Shown here: positions 50,201-63,060 of the stretch, piece by piece
Numbering within the stretch: position 1 is the stretch's first letter
How the letters are laid out: each line of letters opens with the position of its first letter
NCBI GenBank assembly: GCA_963277665.1
Contig: OY728153.1
Coordinates: 271,906,250-271,970,249 of the forward strand
From: Viscum album
Taxonomy: Eukaryota > Streptophyta > Magnoliopsida > Santalales > Viscaceae
Reading direction: 5' to 3'
Length of the DNA stretch: 64,000 nucleotides
Notes under the pieces: model-generated
What the model was told of the DNA's origin: nothing
What the model saw: only the letters and a program-made list of their open reading frames with translations
Database searches by the model: none
Program-made: the position numbers and the translations under genes

Positions 50201-51261
50201 CCCATATTTGAGCCAATTTGCTTTTAGATAAGGATTTTTCATAACATCTTTAATTTTGAGAAAATTATTAAGCTTAAGGGTCATCTCAAATTCCAATGAA
50301 ACATCACTAAAGAAATCAGCATAAGTACATTGCTCCTGGAAAGACTGAAGAGTGGATTCAAGATTAGAGATGTACGAATCAAGATGACTGAACCTAGCCC
50401 TACTCCAGAGTTTAAAATTTCCCTTGAGAATCATAAATTTAAGAATACAAGGAAAACATTACTCTTTCTCCCTACCAAACACCAATCATCTCGAACAAGC
50501 TTGTCACATTCTGGATGAAGAACCCAAGATTTTTTAAATCTAAAGGGGAAAGGGGATTTAATACCCTTGACTAAGAGGTCTATCATCATACAACAATGAT
50601 CAGAGTCAAACTGGGATAAAGACATACAAGGAATATAATCCCTTGAATGTAAAGAGAAGTCATTAATAAAATCCCTATCAATTTTACTAGACAACATTCC
50701 ATTAAGGTGTCGTCTATACCAAGTAATCTTTTCCCCAACAATATTTACGTCATAAAAATTATTTTATTCAATACAACCCTTAAATTATCTAAAATAAATA
50801 GAACAAGTCATAGGACCCATTTTTTCATCATAATTAAGAATCATGTTAAAATCCCCAATAAAGATCCAATGAGCATTAATTAATCTTTTGAGAGAACCAA
50901 TTTCATCCCAAAGAGATCTATGACCCTGATAAATATTACTAGCATAAATGAAAGAACCAAAATTCTTCATGCCCAAATTATAAAACTAACAAGAAACATG
51001 TTTATTACTTGAACCATCCAGGAATGGAACAGATAGAGAAGAATGAGCCAAATTCCACAGATTATTATCCTTAGAATAACTATTGTTCAAGCCTAGTAAA
51101 TTGAAACCCATATTTTCCAATCTACAAAGACAATTATATTAAATAGTTTTGGGCTCATCAATTCCAATTAAAACAATTTCGTACTGCCTAATATAAAGCT
51201 TAAGAGATCTATATGTGGCCTCATTGGCTAGGACTTAACAATTCCAAAAAATAATCCTCAT
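47245..51261 (-). pseudogene. LINE ORF2 pseudogene (endonuclease, reverse transcriptase, RNase H)
   Basis: Starts MRIIFWNC at 51261, typical of plant L1 ORF2. Apurinic-type endonuclease: IYASNIYQGHRSLWDEI and WIFIGDFNMIL (50785-50976), and SDHCC keeping the His (about 50600). Linker: ANWLKYGDINTNY (about 50190). RT: FINYIKIIFS, VLVNGSPEGYF, and RKGDPISAIIF, with intact YADD at 49206-49217. Then LPFTYHGVPMFW (about 49020). The cysteine-type DHLFFSCDIAAFMW (47995-48056) is followed by RNase H: WIKNNTDGSSRENLRPSGYG, MECDS, and after a frameshift ITHVFREGNDLADSL (about 47270-47330). Stops at about 49500, 50160, 50700, 51237 and others, plus frameshifts. The protein would nick target DNA and copy element RNA there. 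Not functional now. Confidence 0.92.
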
Positions 51262-51305
51262 TTGAATCCTGATTTGGGGTGACCCCCTATTATTCCCATC
51301 CACCT

Positions 51306-52943
51306 AATTCATTTTAGTAGATTTAGGTGGTCTCCCAACTTTCTTCTTAGGTAACTCAGGAATTGGAATTAGACTAGTAATATGTACAAGTGATTAGCAC
51401 TTAATTTCCTTCTCTTGAGCAGAAACCAAATCCACATTGTCATTATTTTTAGAATTATAAATAGAAGAATAAATTATTTCAAGTTTAGATTCCATAGGAA
51501 AAGAGATTTTTTGAGATTGATTAGTAGGAAAATCAATCTTTTCCTTTCCATATTCATTAAAACTAGCCTGTAATTTCAGGGTTGACATGACAAAAGAAAC
51601 AGAATTTCTGGAGGAAATAAAATCCTTTTCTCTAGATGAGTCTAACAGGGCCTTATTAGTAAAAAGAGAAGGAACAACATCATTAAATCTAGGAGAAATC
51701 ATGTTTGTAGTTGGGGAATTCTGCTCTAAAGGGGGGAATTTAGAAGACCTATAAGGATTCAGACTCAAAACAAGATCAATAATATCCATAAAAAATAGTT
51801 GAAAATTGATTCCTCCTCCAAATTTATTTGTATACTATAGACAAGTTTAATTATGCTTTGAAAAATCTCTTTATAAACTAAATTATCATACATAACTCCA
51901 CTAGATTCTGGTGGAAGATTGTGGGGGCATGGATCAGAAGGAAAATTATCTTCTTCCCCCAAAATATCACCCCTGGATTTATCTAGGGTGACATTCAAAG
52001 AGGAAGGGAGAGAATGTGAATCTTTCCTCATGAGATTACTATCAATAACAAACTCAATGGAAGGCCCTTTATTCTTACGGGGAGTGATATTACCCTTTAA
52101 ATAATTTCCTTTAGGAGGATCCCTAAATTTATTTTAAATCACCCTACACGAATCAGTATATTTCTCTACAATTTTACAGAAATCAAAGAATGGGAGAATT
52201 TTCTATAACTCAAACATAACTTCAATTCTTCTTTTATTAGCAAGTAGGAAAATGGACTTGGGATATTCAGAACCCATATTGACGTCCACTAAAATTCTAG
52301 CATAAATACCTAAATATCAATCGAATGTTCTGTGATCCATCTTGATAGGAGATCCAAAACAAGAAGCAAGTTCATTTAATATTTTTGGATCCCAATACAC
52401 TATATTTAAACCATGAATCCTGATCCAAATTTTGACCTTGGACTACTTTTGATAAAAAGGATCAAAATTATAATCCAATTCAGAGATTTGAAACAGTCCT
52501 TGTTTAAGATGATGATTAACTGTAGACTGGTCCATACACATATCATCTTCATTCTGAAAAACCAAATGAAAATAACCCTTACCAATTGGAATGATTTTAT
52601 ATTCACTTATACCCCAACAGATAGAAATTCGATGTTTAATGTCATCATACGACAAAGGATTATCCCCTGGAAAGTATCATTCTACCTTGAAGCGAGAATT
52701 TGTAGTGATTGAATCGTGATTGCAAAGTATTCAGATCTGCCACCACTGAAAAAGAATCCAATTCCGATTTTTTATAGAAGAGGTATTAGGAATATGCAAT
52801 TGCATCGGATCATGAAAACCTAATAGGGCTTCTGCGAAGGAAAATCTAACCTTTCGAAGTGAATAAGCATCAGAAAAATCCTTAACAAAAGAACTCAGAC
52901 CACCCTTAATGGAAAACTCCCATTCCAGATTGAATGAAGCCAT
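51306..52943 (-). pseudogene. LINE ORF1 pseudogene (DUF4283-type RNA-binding protein)
   Basis: Start Met at 52943 (MASFNLEWEF). The upstream in-frame Met at 52967 is in the short leader. The part at 52443-52655 reads WGISEYKIIPIGKGYFHLVF and LKQGLFQISELDYNFDPFYQ, matching the DUF4283 domain of plant L1 ORF1 proteins, which bind element RNA. A low-complexity Ser/Asn/Lys-rich linker follows (51394-52031). The C-terminus near 51310-51345 reads KKKVGRPPKSTKMN, an AT-hook-like basic motif, before the stop at about 51306. At least three frame breaks. Known of family: ORF1 forms the ribonucleoprotein with ORF2. Confidence 0.85.
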
Positions 52944-53039
52944 GTTCAGGTGGAAATTAAGAATCAAATAAATTCTCTATTACAACGAATATAGTCACCT
53001 TTCATTGATCTTGAATGAGACGACATCCCTCCTTTTCTC

Positions 53040-53050
53040 TTACTATTTGT
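53040..53050. repeat. LINE target site duplication, right
   Basis: Exact copy of TTACTATTTGT at 46292-46302. Confidence 0.88.
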
Positions 53051-55620
53051 CTATTTAAAATCAATAAGAAAAAGCATAAAAATTAACAATATTGGTTTAT
53101 CATAAATATTTATTTATTAAAAAATATACATTAATTGGGACATCACGTCGGTTGGTGGTAGTCATGATACCATTATCATCCTTAGGTCACAGTTTCAGGA
53201 ATCTCGGCCTAGTTGGACTTGATTGGTTGTCACACGACACGCATTATGTCAATTTCCAAATAAATAAAATATGTAAATCCTTGAAATAAGGTTAATAAAT
53301 AAATAGACTTTGAACACATGTTACTATTACAAACATTGTGCAGAAATACATCATCTGATGTTTAACTTAATCATTTCATTATTGGTAAAACTTATAACGC
53401 TTCTCAAATATGAAAATCCTAAGCAATAGATAGAGTGTCATGAAATTAGATTAACAATGATTTCCCCATATATCACAATGTAGATATTTGTTGTCACATT
53501 CCAAACATGTGAATACCCTTATCAAATATTCTTTTGAATCATGGTAACAACCTAAATTACCATAAATCCTTTTTTAAAACATGCATGCTTCCTCATTCCA
53601 ATGTATATTGGATTTACTCCTTAAATTAAAAAATTCTCTAAACTGTATTAGTGATATCATAAACAACCTTTAAAAAAGGCCCTACTTAGTTCCAAGGTAA
53701 TAAATATAGTCTAATTTACTTATTCATATCCGTTGTAACTTTATCCATACAATATTATCATATCATAAAGAAAATGGATGTCCAGATCAGTCTTCAGGGT
53801 TTAAATCCTTCTTTTTCTTAGACAGAGCATCTTGTGTCCGCTCTCATTGTATATTCTGATCTATATGTCCAATAAACATTCTAGGATTCCCCCTTCACTG
53901 GGATGAACCTCTCTAGTCCACCTACATTAGGTTCCCTGATAAATCCCTCTCTCTCACCATTACTGCAAGATGTTAAACCTACGTCCTACCACTTGTCAAA
54001 CATGGGTGTTAAAAAAACCTTGGAAGACATTACTCTGGCATAATATTCCCTAAAATCAATGTGGAATTCCTTGAGTTCCATTCCCTTGAGAATCTTACTT
54101 AAGAGTTATAATGCTTGTTTTCTAGTTATCCAACTTCTAAATATTCCATTGATGGTCAATGTGACTACTCTCTTAACTAATGGTTTTAGGATACCATGTC
54201 CCATTGGAATTTATATAGATAAGTGGGATAATTAATCTATTCCCATAAAGAGATAGTAATGGGAATCAGTTTCAAGAACTACAACTCAAATATATGAGGG
54301 AGACATGTAATAGGCTACAATATCCAAGAAGGAATCAAAGGAGGGAAGAAATAACATCCCATAATCCTATTTTAATAAAGTATCGAATAACATTGAAAAT
54401 GTGATGAATGTTTCCTGACTTTGGAAAGTGGGAATGTGGGGCACAATGTGGTCAGTCAAACAACATGATTGCAGTGACATGTGTGGTAGATGAGAATTTG
54501 TGGGAAGCTTTAGAAACAAAACTGGTGAACCATACATGAATCAATTCTTCTCAATATAGGGACTAGTAGAATTTATGTCATTGGTTCAATTGATTTTTGT
54601 GTAACTAGATCTACATATATAGCACCATGGTCCCTTAATAATACCTTGGACCCAATGTAGAACTCGCCGATAGTTGGTGTAGTTGAACGTTTGTTATAAC
54701 CATCTACAACATTGTCAGTGTTGATATTTCTTTCCATCCATATAAGATTGGATGACACTAGCTCATTTGAAATTTAATTCTATGTATCTATAATGATAAT
54801 TGAATCCTTCTACTTTATAGGAAACAATCTACAGGATACCATTCATCCAATACCTTCCAATATAAAGGAAGGAGATATGAAGATGTAGTTATCGCACATA
54901 ACCCCACCTCCACTACGATGTCCACAACATCTTTAGCTTCTGGTCACCACACCCTATATAACCCTTGGAGATCAACTAGAGGAGGGTGATAGACATCCTC
55001 GTATGATGGTATGAGCATGAGGGTGTCCTTCCCATATAAATGATATATTCCAAGGACCTGAATGATTTTCTACCCTATAATCACTACCTCCCCCAAGGGT
55101 CATGTAGGGAGCCATTTCTCCCCACTCTTATAGTGAACCAATTCAGGAGTGAATCCCTAGAGCACTCCTTCAACATGATCCCCTCCGAATAAGTGTTTGT
55201 GGATTACTGAGACATCCCTATGATGAAAATAATATGAGAGATACCAATGAGGGATCCTTAATGGTTATTTTAACACCACTGGAAACAAGTTCTTCAATCC
55301 TAAGAATAGGTGTACCATTTCCATTCTATTTAAGGCCTGGTTTGACTCTCCCAATGATAATGTCGGGCCCATGTTCATGAATATTCTTGTCTAGTTTCAT
55401 CATCTTCAATAGTTATCATGGATTTTTCTATCCCCATATCACTCTGCTAAGTCACTACTACTATTTAGCAAGAACTCCTCGACACCCAGTAGGGATCGAG
55501 ACCTCAACTACCTCATAGGAATGTTGGGTTGACTCTATCAGCCACCAATATCCAAAGAAAACATTACGTTCCAGTCCGCGATGATGAGACTCTATATGAA
55601 GGCCTTACATATTATTTCTT
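53051..55620. other. 2.6 kb unexplained sequence
   Basis: Composition shifts from AT-rich to more balanced near 53800. No coding motif identified. It may be the LTR or leader of the Tat-like element that begins further right, but no LTR ends were seen. The minus-strand frame 54573-54758 matches nothing I know. Confidence 0.45.
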
Positions 55621-55633
55621 CAACCATAACATA

Positions 55634-56190
55634 GGTCCTACCTACTGGAACATCTAAAATGGATGTCCTCTACATGTTCTCAGTGTCAAAAAAGGTGGAG
55701 GTCCTCCTTACCTCATCGACATTCAGTACAAAGACCCCTCTTATGCTTATGGTTCAAGATATGGAGGTCCTTTCAATGTCTCCGACCATTGTTGAGAAGG
55801 TCCTATTCATGTTCTCCTAGGATACATCAACAAACAATGTATAGGTCATCCTTAATCCATCCATGTTAAGTATGAACGTCCTCCCAGTGATATCATTAGT
55901 CAGTGTGGCGGTTCTCCACACTCTAGCACCAATCAAAGAAAAGTTCCTCCCTGCTCCAATAATAATGGACATGGGGGTCCTCCCCATGTCCCAAAAGACT
56001 CTAGAATAGGTCCTCCCTACTACATCAAAATCCTCCCACAGGAAGGTCCTCCTCGCACCACCCACAACTAGAGAAGAGGTCCTCCCTACTCCAGTGACAA
56101 TCAATATGGAGATCCTTCCCATGTCCCCAAAAAATAATAGTGGGGGTCCTCTTCACTCTAGTGACAATTGATTTTGATTTCCTCCCTACA
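55634..56190. repeat. Degenerate 33-bp minisatellite (about 17 units)
   Basis: The word GTCCTCC (or a one-base variant) recurs at about 55634, 55668, 55701, 55733, 55767, 55800, 55845, 55878, 55911, 55943, 55977, 56010, 56046, 56079, 56112, 56146 and 56178, almost always 33-34 bases apart. As 33 is a multiple of three, both strands give 11-residue periodic peptides. The minus strand shows GRT plus eight residues, repeated, in an open frame of 101 codons (55817-56122). No protein function is claimed. Confidence 0.85.
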
Positions 56191-57600
56191 TACCATTTTA
56201 CATATCACCATGTTTCCCTCAAACCTCATCTAAAAATGCAGATGTCCTCCCCAAACAATTAACCAGCATCATGAAGGTACTCATCATGCCAAATAAGTTC
56301 TCTTCTTTGACAAACCATCCTAGGGTAAAAGGGTGAACCATTTCCACTAAAGGAATAACTCTTGGAAGAACACATTTTTTTGTATCCCATTCACTTATCT
56401 GATACTGAAGCTGATCGAGACCCAATTATGGATCCTTCCCCCCATTCATCTATCTTGAAGCTTGAGGAAGGAGAATAGTAGGTGAATCTCATCATTTTGG
56501 ATGGTTAGACCCACCAGATCATTGAATACCTTCATAGATATCTATAGGTGAAGGAATATTTGGATCCCTCTCATGGTCTCTCAATTAATTATTCATTTTT
56601 ATCACCATATTAATTATCTACCTCTATATGATATCACGGAGAGTATTTTGGGATATGATAGATCTCCATTACCCAGTGGACCATCAGAATATTTCTACTA
56701 TCATCACACATGATGTAGTGGTTAGTGCGCCATCCTATAGGGATGTGATGATACATTCAAAACCACCTATAAGGTATGATCCTGTGTGTGGTGATAAATC
56801 AGCTCGTCCAATAGTCTCTTTTCTAGTTAGTACATCACCACAACATCCCATGATTGTGTTTTTTCTAGCTTCTCAACTAATTCCAAGAAAAGAGTGAGGT
56901 CCCACTTCCGGGAAGGGAGGATTATGGGACACTCTTTTGACCGGATGACTGCGGAAAATATTTTGGAAAAATTTCGTTCCAGAATTCAACATTCCTAAGT
57001 CCCTCACTAATGAAGATCCTTGTTCTTTCTCCAAACCATCTGGTCTATGCATTTCAACCTCAAAAATCATAGGTTGGTATACCCAAAGAATAAAGGGATC
57101 TTTGACCACATTGGCCAACAATTTCACAAGACATCATTAGCTGCACTTCTAGTGGAACGACATCCAACACGACATATTTTTCATCACATATTTCAATGTT
57201 AATTCATCAATATATTCATATTCCACTACAGAATCATTGAAAAAGCATCCCAACACATGAATGTTCTTGTTTGGGGGTAGTATTCTGCTCTTCAAATTAG
57301 TCGTATAATATATATATCCATATTTACATGGAGACATAGAGGATATTCCATGTGTTTTCATGGTGAATATGATTGATTTCATACTATCCAATGATGGGGA
57401 TATTAGTTTAAATGTCAATGATGGGGATCAAACTAATAGGATAACACACCATCTCTTGGAACCATAAGGTATTATCACTCTCCATAAAAATAATAAACAT
57501 GTCCTAGAAGATCCATTTGCATCATTTCTTGTTTATAGAATCTCAACAAGGGTTAGGGATAACTAAAGCCCTTGGACCCACCTGATGTCATGCTGAAGTC
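56191..57600. other. 1.4 kb between minisatellite and gag remnant, nothing firm
   Basis: Only short frames, none with recognisable motifs. It is probably 5' sequence of the Tat-like element, because the element's gag follows on the same strand, but PBS and LTR edges were not found. Confidence 0.4.
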
Positions 57601-58209
57601 CTAGGATGACCCCACAATCAATAATCTATGGAATCAGTTTATAGATCGTCACCAAATCATCATTGACATTATTGTTGAATGACTTCCAGATTATGGTAGT
57701 AGCTAAAAGGATCATGATCCTCCTCCTTCAGCTCAGCCATAGAAACTGTAGATCGTTATTGGCTTGCTTCCCACACTTCATCTTGGCGATCCCAGACATC
57801 CAAACAGAGAAAAAGAAGGAGCCTCGTGGAATGGAAGAATAATATACATCATTGAATCCTCTTAAACAATTCAAGAATACTCCTAGGGATACTAATCAAT
57901 CTGTCCCACAAGGATTTCCTCCAGTCACTCTATAGATTTTTATATGAGTTTTCATAACGTCTTGTTATGTCAATGAGCCCATCAATTTTCTAGTGGTCAA
58001 AAATCCTCATCCATATTTGAAACTCCTCTATGATGACCTACTAGCTACTCTCATTGCTTTCTTAAATGAATTTTAAATGTGATAGGTGTTTATCCCACTA
58101 GATAAAAGTCGTATCAAGCATGGGTTGACAACATGAAACAACACTGGGATTTATAGAACCATACCTTCTCCTCATTTAATATGATGAATGACACACTGCA
58201 GCATCTGCC

Positions 58210-58700
58210 CCACTTCATCTACTGGATCAAAACAATGTTAAGAATCCCAAAGTAGTAGGAATGATCCAAGATTTGATGTTTCGTTCATATTTTAGATGGT
58301 CCATTGTTTTTTTCATACAACCAGTTAACAATAAGATCCACCACCAACTATGAAGATCATCATAGGTGGTATCTCTATCAGTTTAATTCCACCACATGTA
58401 ATACTAGAATTAATGACCTCTTCATGTGCATGAAACAACTAGAGGATATTGTCACAAAATTCATTTATAGGTGGAAAACCATCATGTAGTTGCTTGACAT
58501 GCTACTAACTCAAGAGAATCTATTGAAAACGTGCATAGGGACTTTAAAAGACGAATTTGTCCCCATCATAATCACCAAGAATTTACTATGTGGATTCATG
58601 GATGTATCTAACAATTATCAATTCCTTGACGAAGCCTGGTAGAAGGCCAAGTAAACACATCCTTTTCTTACACCTTCCATGGAAAGAAGAGCATCCCATA
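58210..58700 (+). pseudogene. Gag pseudogene of Tat-like element
   Basis: The frame at 58304-58489 and its continuation past the stop read RWYLYQFNSTTC, RINDLFMCMKQLEDIVTKFI, YRWKTIM, and then QENLLKTCIGTLKDEFVPII. The pattern is that of plant gypsy gag proteins: F...F......V...DL...KQ...E....FI.RWR......L.E.....I....L..E. No zinc knuckle was found behind it. Between here and 60.5 kb only short frames remain, including 59344-59658, which is polar and Ser/Asn/Tyr-rich with no motif. Confidence 0.6.
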
Positions 58701-60499
58701 TAGAGACTAATATTATAGTGCATGTGGGGTCCCTAGATCCACTAGAATTGTTTCCTGTAGAGTCTCTCCATGTGCGACCTTATTGATGATAGAAACATCC
58801 ACAAGATTTAACTCACCATCATCAAAATCGGCAGGCACCTCCTCTATAGGAACCAACACCCAGAAAAGAGAATATGGTTCTGGATCTTCATTTGCCTCTA
58901 CCTCCATGATAGAATCAAGCTACCAAGATTACCCCTCATGATAAAAGAAACTAGACATATTCCATATCACGTGACTTAGTTCTCGATTATATCTATAGTG
59001 CCCTAGACTAAGGACTTGAAGATACCAAAAAGTAGGAAGCCCTGGGAGGCCAAACTCACTAATCTCCATAACTACCATCTTTACCAACTATTTCTTGGAT
59101 ATACCATCATGGAGTAATATGTGTTCAATTAATATCTCCAAGATCAGATTAATAATTGCACAATCATGTTAGGTGAACTTCTGGCATTGGTAGCAGATAT
59201 CTTTTCTGAGGCTGACAGTGAAAGTGATGGTTCTAATGAATGGAATCATGTCTTCAACTGTTGGACATAGAAGTATGATGACTAGCTTACTTTATATGTA
59301 GTTTCTCATGCCAATGAAATCATTTGGTCTTGTCTAGGCTGGCATGAACCACAATAATTTTTTCCCTTCTCCAGTTGGTGGTATTACATCCTCTAATCAA
59401 CCATTTATATCTCATAAGAGTAGGCATAAACAAATTAATGGAAAGAAAATTCCCTCATCTATGTCGACGTCATCTCGTACACTCTCGGACTTTAAATCTT
59501 ACGATATAGGCATTACATCCATGATGTATCGTGTACTAGTAGACTCCTATAATAATTATCAGAAGTGTAATTCTTTGAATAATTTCGAATTGGTAGATAC
59601 ATACGTGGTATTTCATGAAGAAGAGTATCATGAAAACCCTATGAATATCACTGACTAACACAATCAAAGATGAGTCTAAGGACATGAATGTTACTGGAAA
59701 GCTCTATTTAGTGCTCCTTTACAAGTAGGGCATGCCACTAAGACCATATAGGAGGAATTTCACATAAATAATAAGGCATAATCCTTCTAGTACACTCTAC
59801 CAGATCCAACACCATTATTAACCATTATTGTTGACTTTCCAGAACCCCCGCGGTCATATCATGATCAGCTGTGTTCAACATGGCCTCAATTAGCCGATAG
59901 TTTGTGAGTAGTGATTCTGGATATATTTATTGATAAGTAGAATGAATCATGTGCCATATGGAACCCTATGTCTTTCATATTAATTTATATCATCTTCCCC
60001 ACTATAGAGAGACTCATGATGGGTATAAATGGGCACCTAGAGTGGAAGTACGATTTGTTGAAGCACCTCGCAAGAATTTCTACCAAACTCTCGATACCTG
60101 AGGACCACCATATCTTAGAAGGTATGTTAGTAGACCTCTAAGAATTATTGAAATGCCCCATCCATTTTTAAATAGAGGTCGTGACACCCATGAAATTTCA
60201 TATAGAGGATTTCGAGCAGTCAGAATGCCCTGATGTCATCCCCCTCTCCGAAGGAGATGAGAGCTCACTCATATATGGGAACATATACCCATTGTAACAT
60301 CACCACATAGTTCAATTGTGTGATGGTATGTCTCTTTATCATTGAAATAGGATATGGGATAAATATTATTCCAACTCTGATGCTCCATATCCTAGGACAT
60401 ACAAAAGCATATTTGGGTGCCTCTAACATGAAAATGAGGGGTTATGAGAGGACCAAACATTGACAATGTGTCCATATATATTTGAATATCTAGTTCAAT

Positions 60500-60930
60500 A
60501 TCCTCATAACAGAAACCTAGTTAATTATTTTCTCATAGAATATTGCTTATAATGCATTGATGGGAAGGAATTGGCTTTATCTGTAAGCAATTTTCCCCTC
60601 TTCCTACCACAAGGGCCTCAAGTACTCTGTCAATGGTCACATTGGAATTATCAAAGTTGACACGTCTCTTTTTTCATTTTGTTAGATCTCTATACATATA
60701 AGGATTACTACCAGATCATGGGAAAAAATTCATATACTAAAGGGTTTGAGAAAACCACAATTGCAGCTTACCCATGGACAAACATTGATGGTGCATTTGT
60801 CCTCCTGATTAATCAGTTGGAAGCTACGTCACCATTTTGGGGAACTACTTTGACTTTTTTGAGAGGAATGAGTTCCATTTCCCTATATTCATGGAACACT
60901 AGAATATTACCTCATATTGATACATGATTT
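60500..60930 (+). pseudogene. Possible protease region of Tat-like element
   Basis: Frame 60679-60927, with its upstream context, reads VSFFILLDLYTYKDYYQIMG. This loosely aligns with the F.V.D....YN.LLGR.W segment after the active site of gypsy retropepsins. The catalytic DSG/DTG itself was not found. Position between gag and RT fits. Weak call. Confidence 0.35.
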
Positions 60931-61379
60931 AGTCTTGAGTAATACAATAACTCCCTACTCAAGTCAGGTACCATGATATTCACCCCAAGGCTATAGCATG
61001 TTATCGCACTTATTTGTTCTTTTGAGACAGGTTGAACCATCACAAACTATCCCATCACCATTTAATTGACATAAAGAATGGGGCCATTGGTCAAAGGCTG
61101 GATGGAATCAGCTCAATAGACTTTGATTCCATGGCTTCCATAGTACATGAGTTTCCTGACGTGGATTCCACCAGAACTCATGTCATCCCCATCAAACCTA
61201 GGAAATCAGTAATCTCATAAAATTAACCTCTTATCTCAGATGATGAGGATGATTTGTAGGATGCTCCTCATAAATCTGAGGAATACGTCTCAACCACCAT
61301 ATGTGAGATGGTAAGAGTGAATCATAGTACAAAGGAAGATCCATGGGAAACACTGATCAGTGAATCCATTCCTGTAGAG

Positions 61380-62600
61380 GAACATGAATAGTATGTGGAA
61401 TTCTTGAGGCAGTATCTTGATATTTTTCCTGGTAGTTATGATAAGTTGTTAGGGAGAGAAAAACATGTCGATATCCACCATCTTTATCTCACTGTGAGGT
61501 ATTGCGAGATCAAGAATCCACCTAGGAAGATCCAGCCATCCCACGGTGCCAGGTTCTTAGAAAAATTTGATAATATTACCAGTGCATGCTTACCTAGAAA
61601 AGTTCAGTACACCATGTGGCTAGCCAACATTGTCCATGATTAGGAGAATAATGAACAGATCACAATCTTTATTGACTACCTAGATCTCAATTTCCTTTTC
61701 CAAAGGATGATTTCCCCTTAAAATGTGGATTTGTTGATCGATGCCACAATTGGGTTCCAAGTTCATTCATTCATGTAAGGGTATTCTAGGTACCACCATA
61801 TCTGGATGGCCCCTGAATATAAGGGGTCTACTACCTTTAGGGAACCACAAGGTACTTTCATATATCGGGTGATTTCTTCCTATCTAATGAATGAAGAATA
61901 TACCTACCCTCATGCTATGAACCACGTCATCATGATGATCCTAGGGATGCTAGTTGAATTCTGTGTGGTTGTTTTGGTGGAAAATCCCACAAATTTCAAT
62001 TCCATTTCAGAGATATTGAAAAAGGTTTCTAGTTTCCGTTTCTCATGATAGTTGAAGATAAAACAAATTAAGTATGCTTCTGGGGTGAACTATAGAATGT
62101 TCCTTGGGTTTATTTTTAGATACAGATACATCGAGATTGACCCATAGAAGATCAAATACATCAACTTGATTCACCATCCAAGATACATATGGGATCTATA
62201 AGGTCATCGAGGACACATTGCCTACATACCCTGATTCATTGTGAATATGGTTGGAAAGTGTAATCCATTTTCCATAGTAATGATGAAACATGTTTTCTAC
62301 TAGTGGGATGATATGTTTTAGACCGCGTTCGAGGAGATAAAGTAGTACATGCTACATCCTACAGTTTTGATGTCACCTATATTTGGTAAACTGATGGTCC
62401 TATATGTGATCGCCAAGGAATGATCATTTGGTTCCTTACTCGTTGAGAAGATTGATGAAGGGAAAAAGCTCAGTTTGTAAAATCTCAGTCACATGATCCT
62501 CAACACAGAGTCGAGATATTCTTCCATTGAGAATAGTTGCCTTACAATAGTTATCGTAGTGCAGATGTTGTGACATTATTGGAAGCGTCATGAGATATTG
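61380..62600 (+). pseudogene. Reverse transcriptase-RNase H pseudogene (Tat-like)
   Basis: Begins with EFLRQYLDIFPGSYDKLLG (61395 on), equivalent to the F.DVFAWSYDEMPG start of Tat RT, then MWLANIVHD, IFIDYLDLN, LLIDATIGFQVHSFM, HHIWMAPEYKGSTTF, and GTFIYRVISS. The catalytic YVDD is now CVVV: both Asp codons (61968-61973) read Val. RNase H follows: MFLGFIFRYRYIEIDP, HIAYIP-x-FIVNMVGKCNPFS, WDDMF-x-TAFEEIK-x-YMLHPTVLMSPIFGK, LSHMILNTESRYSSIE, and HYW (62090-62585). Stops occur about every 20-80 codons. The motif order is well kept, which makes assignment firm. Confidence 0.9.
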
Positions 62601-62859
62601 ATGGTGTTATATGTGGATCTTAAAAAGTAAATTATGAAACTACCAATGTTGATACGATGGATAGAACACAGGCTAGTGATACATCAACAGATCAAAATCA
62701 GATTGATTCTACAAAATTTCATCAACGGTCAAGTGATGGAAAATTTTATAGATACTCATCCAACCCGGAGGAAACGCCTCAAGATATTGGTTTCCTAGAT
62801 GAAGTTATTCTCCCAATGGACCAATCTATACCATGTTTACAAATTTATGTTGTTGGAAC

Positions 62860-63060
62860 CTCCCAAAACCTGACTAGAAGAAGGCGTAATGATCCTAGAC
62901 ACAATGTAGTAACTATGAGGATAGTCTTGATCACGCCTACATAGGTAATACTTCACTATTCATTTCTTCCATCAGATGGCCATGCAAATAATGAGGTAGA
63001 GTATCTGGATCTCATCATTGGTCTTTAGTAAAATCTTAAGGTTGGTGTTCCCCAGTTGCA
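62860..63060 (+). pseudogene. Second RNase H (archaeal-type) of Tat-like element
   Basis: After the usual RNase H a second one follows: RIVLITPT, then HYSFLPSDGHANNEVEYLDLIIGL, matching the .VVL.SP...........F.A.NNEAEYEALL.GL signature with the Glu retained. A second RNase H here is a known mark of the Tat lineage. Stops at 62943 and near 63030. The frame 62657-62944 spans the linker before it. Confidence 0.75.

Larger units (their letters stand above)
46303..53039 (-). mobile_element. Full-length L1-type LINE (6.7 kb)
   Basis: Bounded by a perfect 11-bp duplication TTACTATTTGT. On the minus strand it has a 96-nt 5' leader rich in purines (starting GAGAAAAGGAGGGATG), ORF1 (52943 to about 51306), a gap of about 45 nt, ORF2 (51261 to about 47245), a 3' UTR of about 0.9 kb, and a terminal TTTTTTGATAAAATGAATG segment followed by a short A-rich tail. 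Length and layout fit plant L1 elements with a C-terminal RNase H. Both ORFs are interrupted, yet the ends are intact, so it is a full-length insertion that has decayed in place rather than a 5'-truncated copy. Confidence 0.92.
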
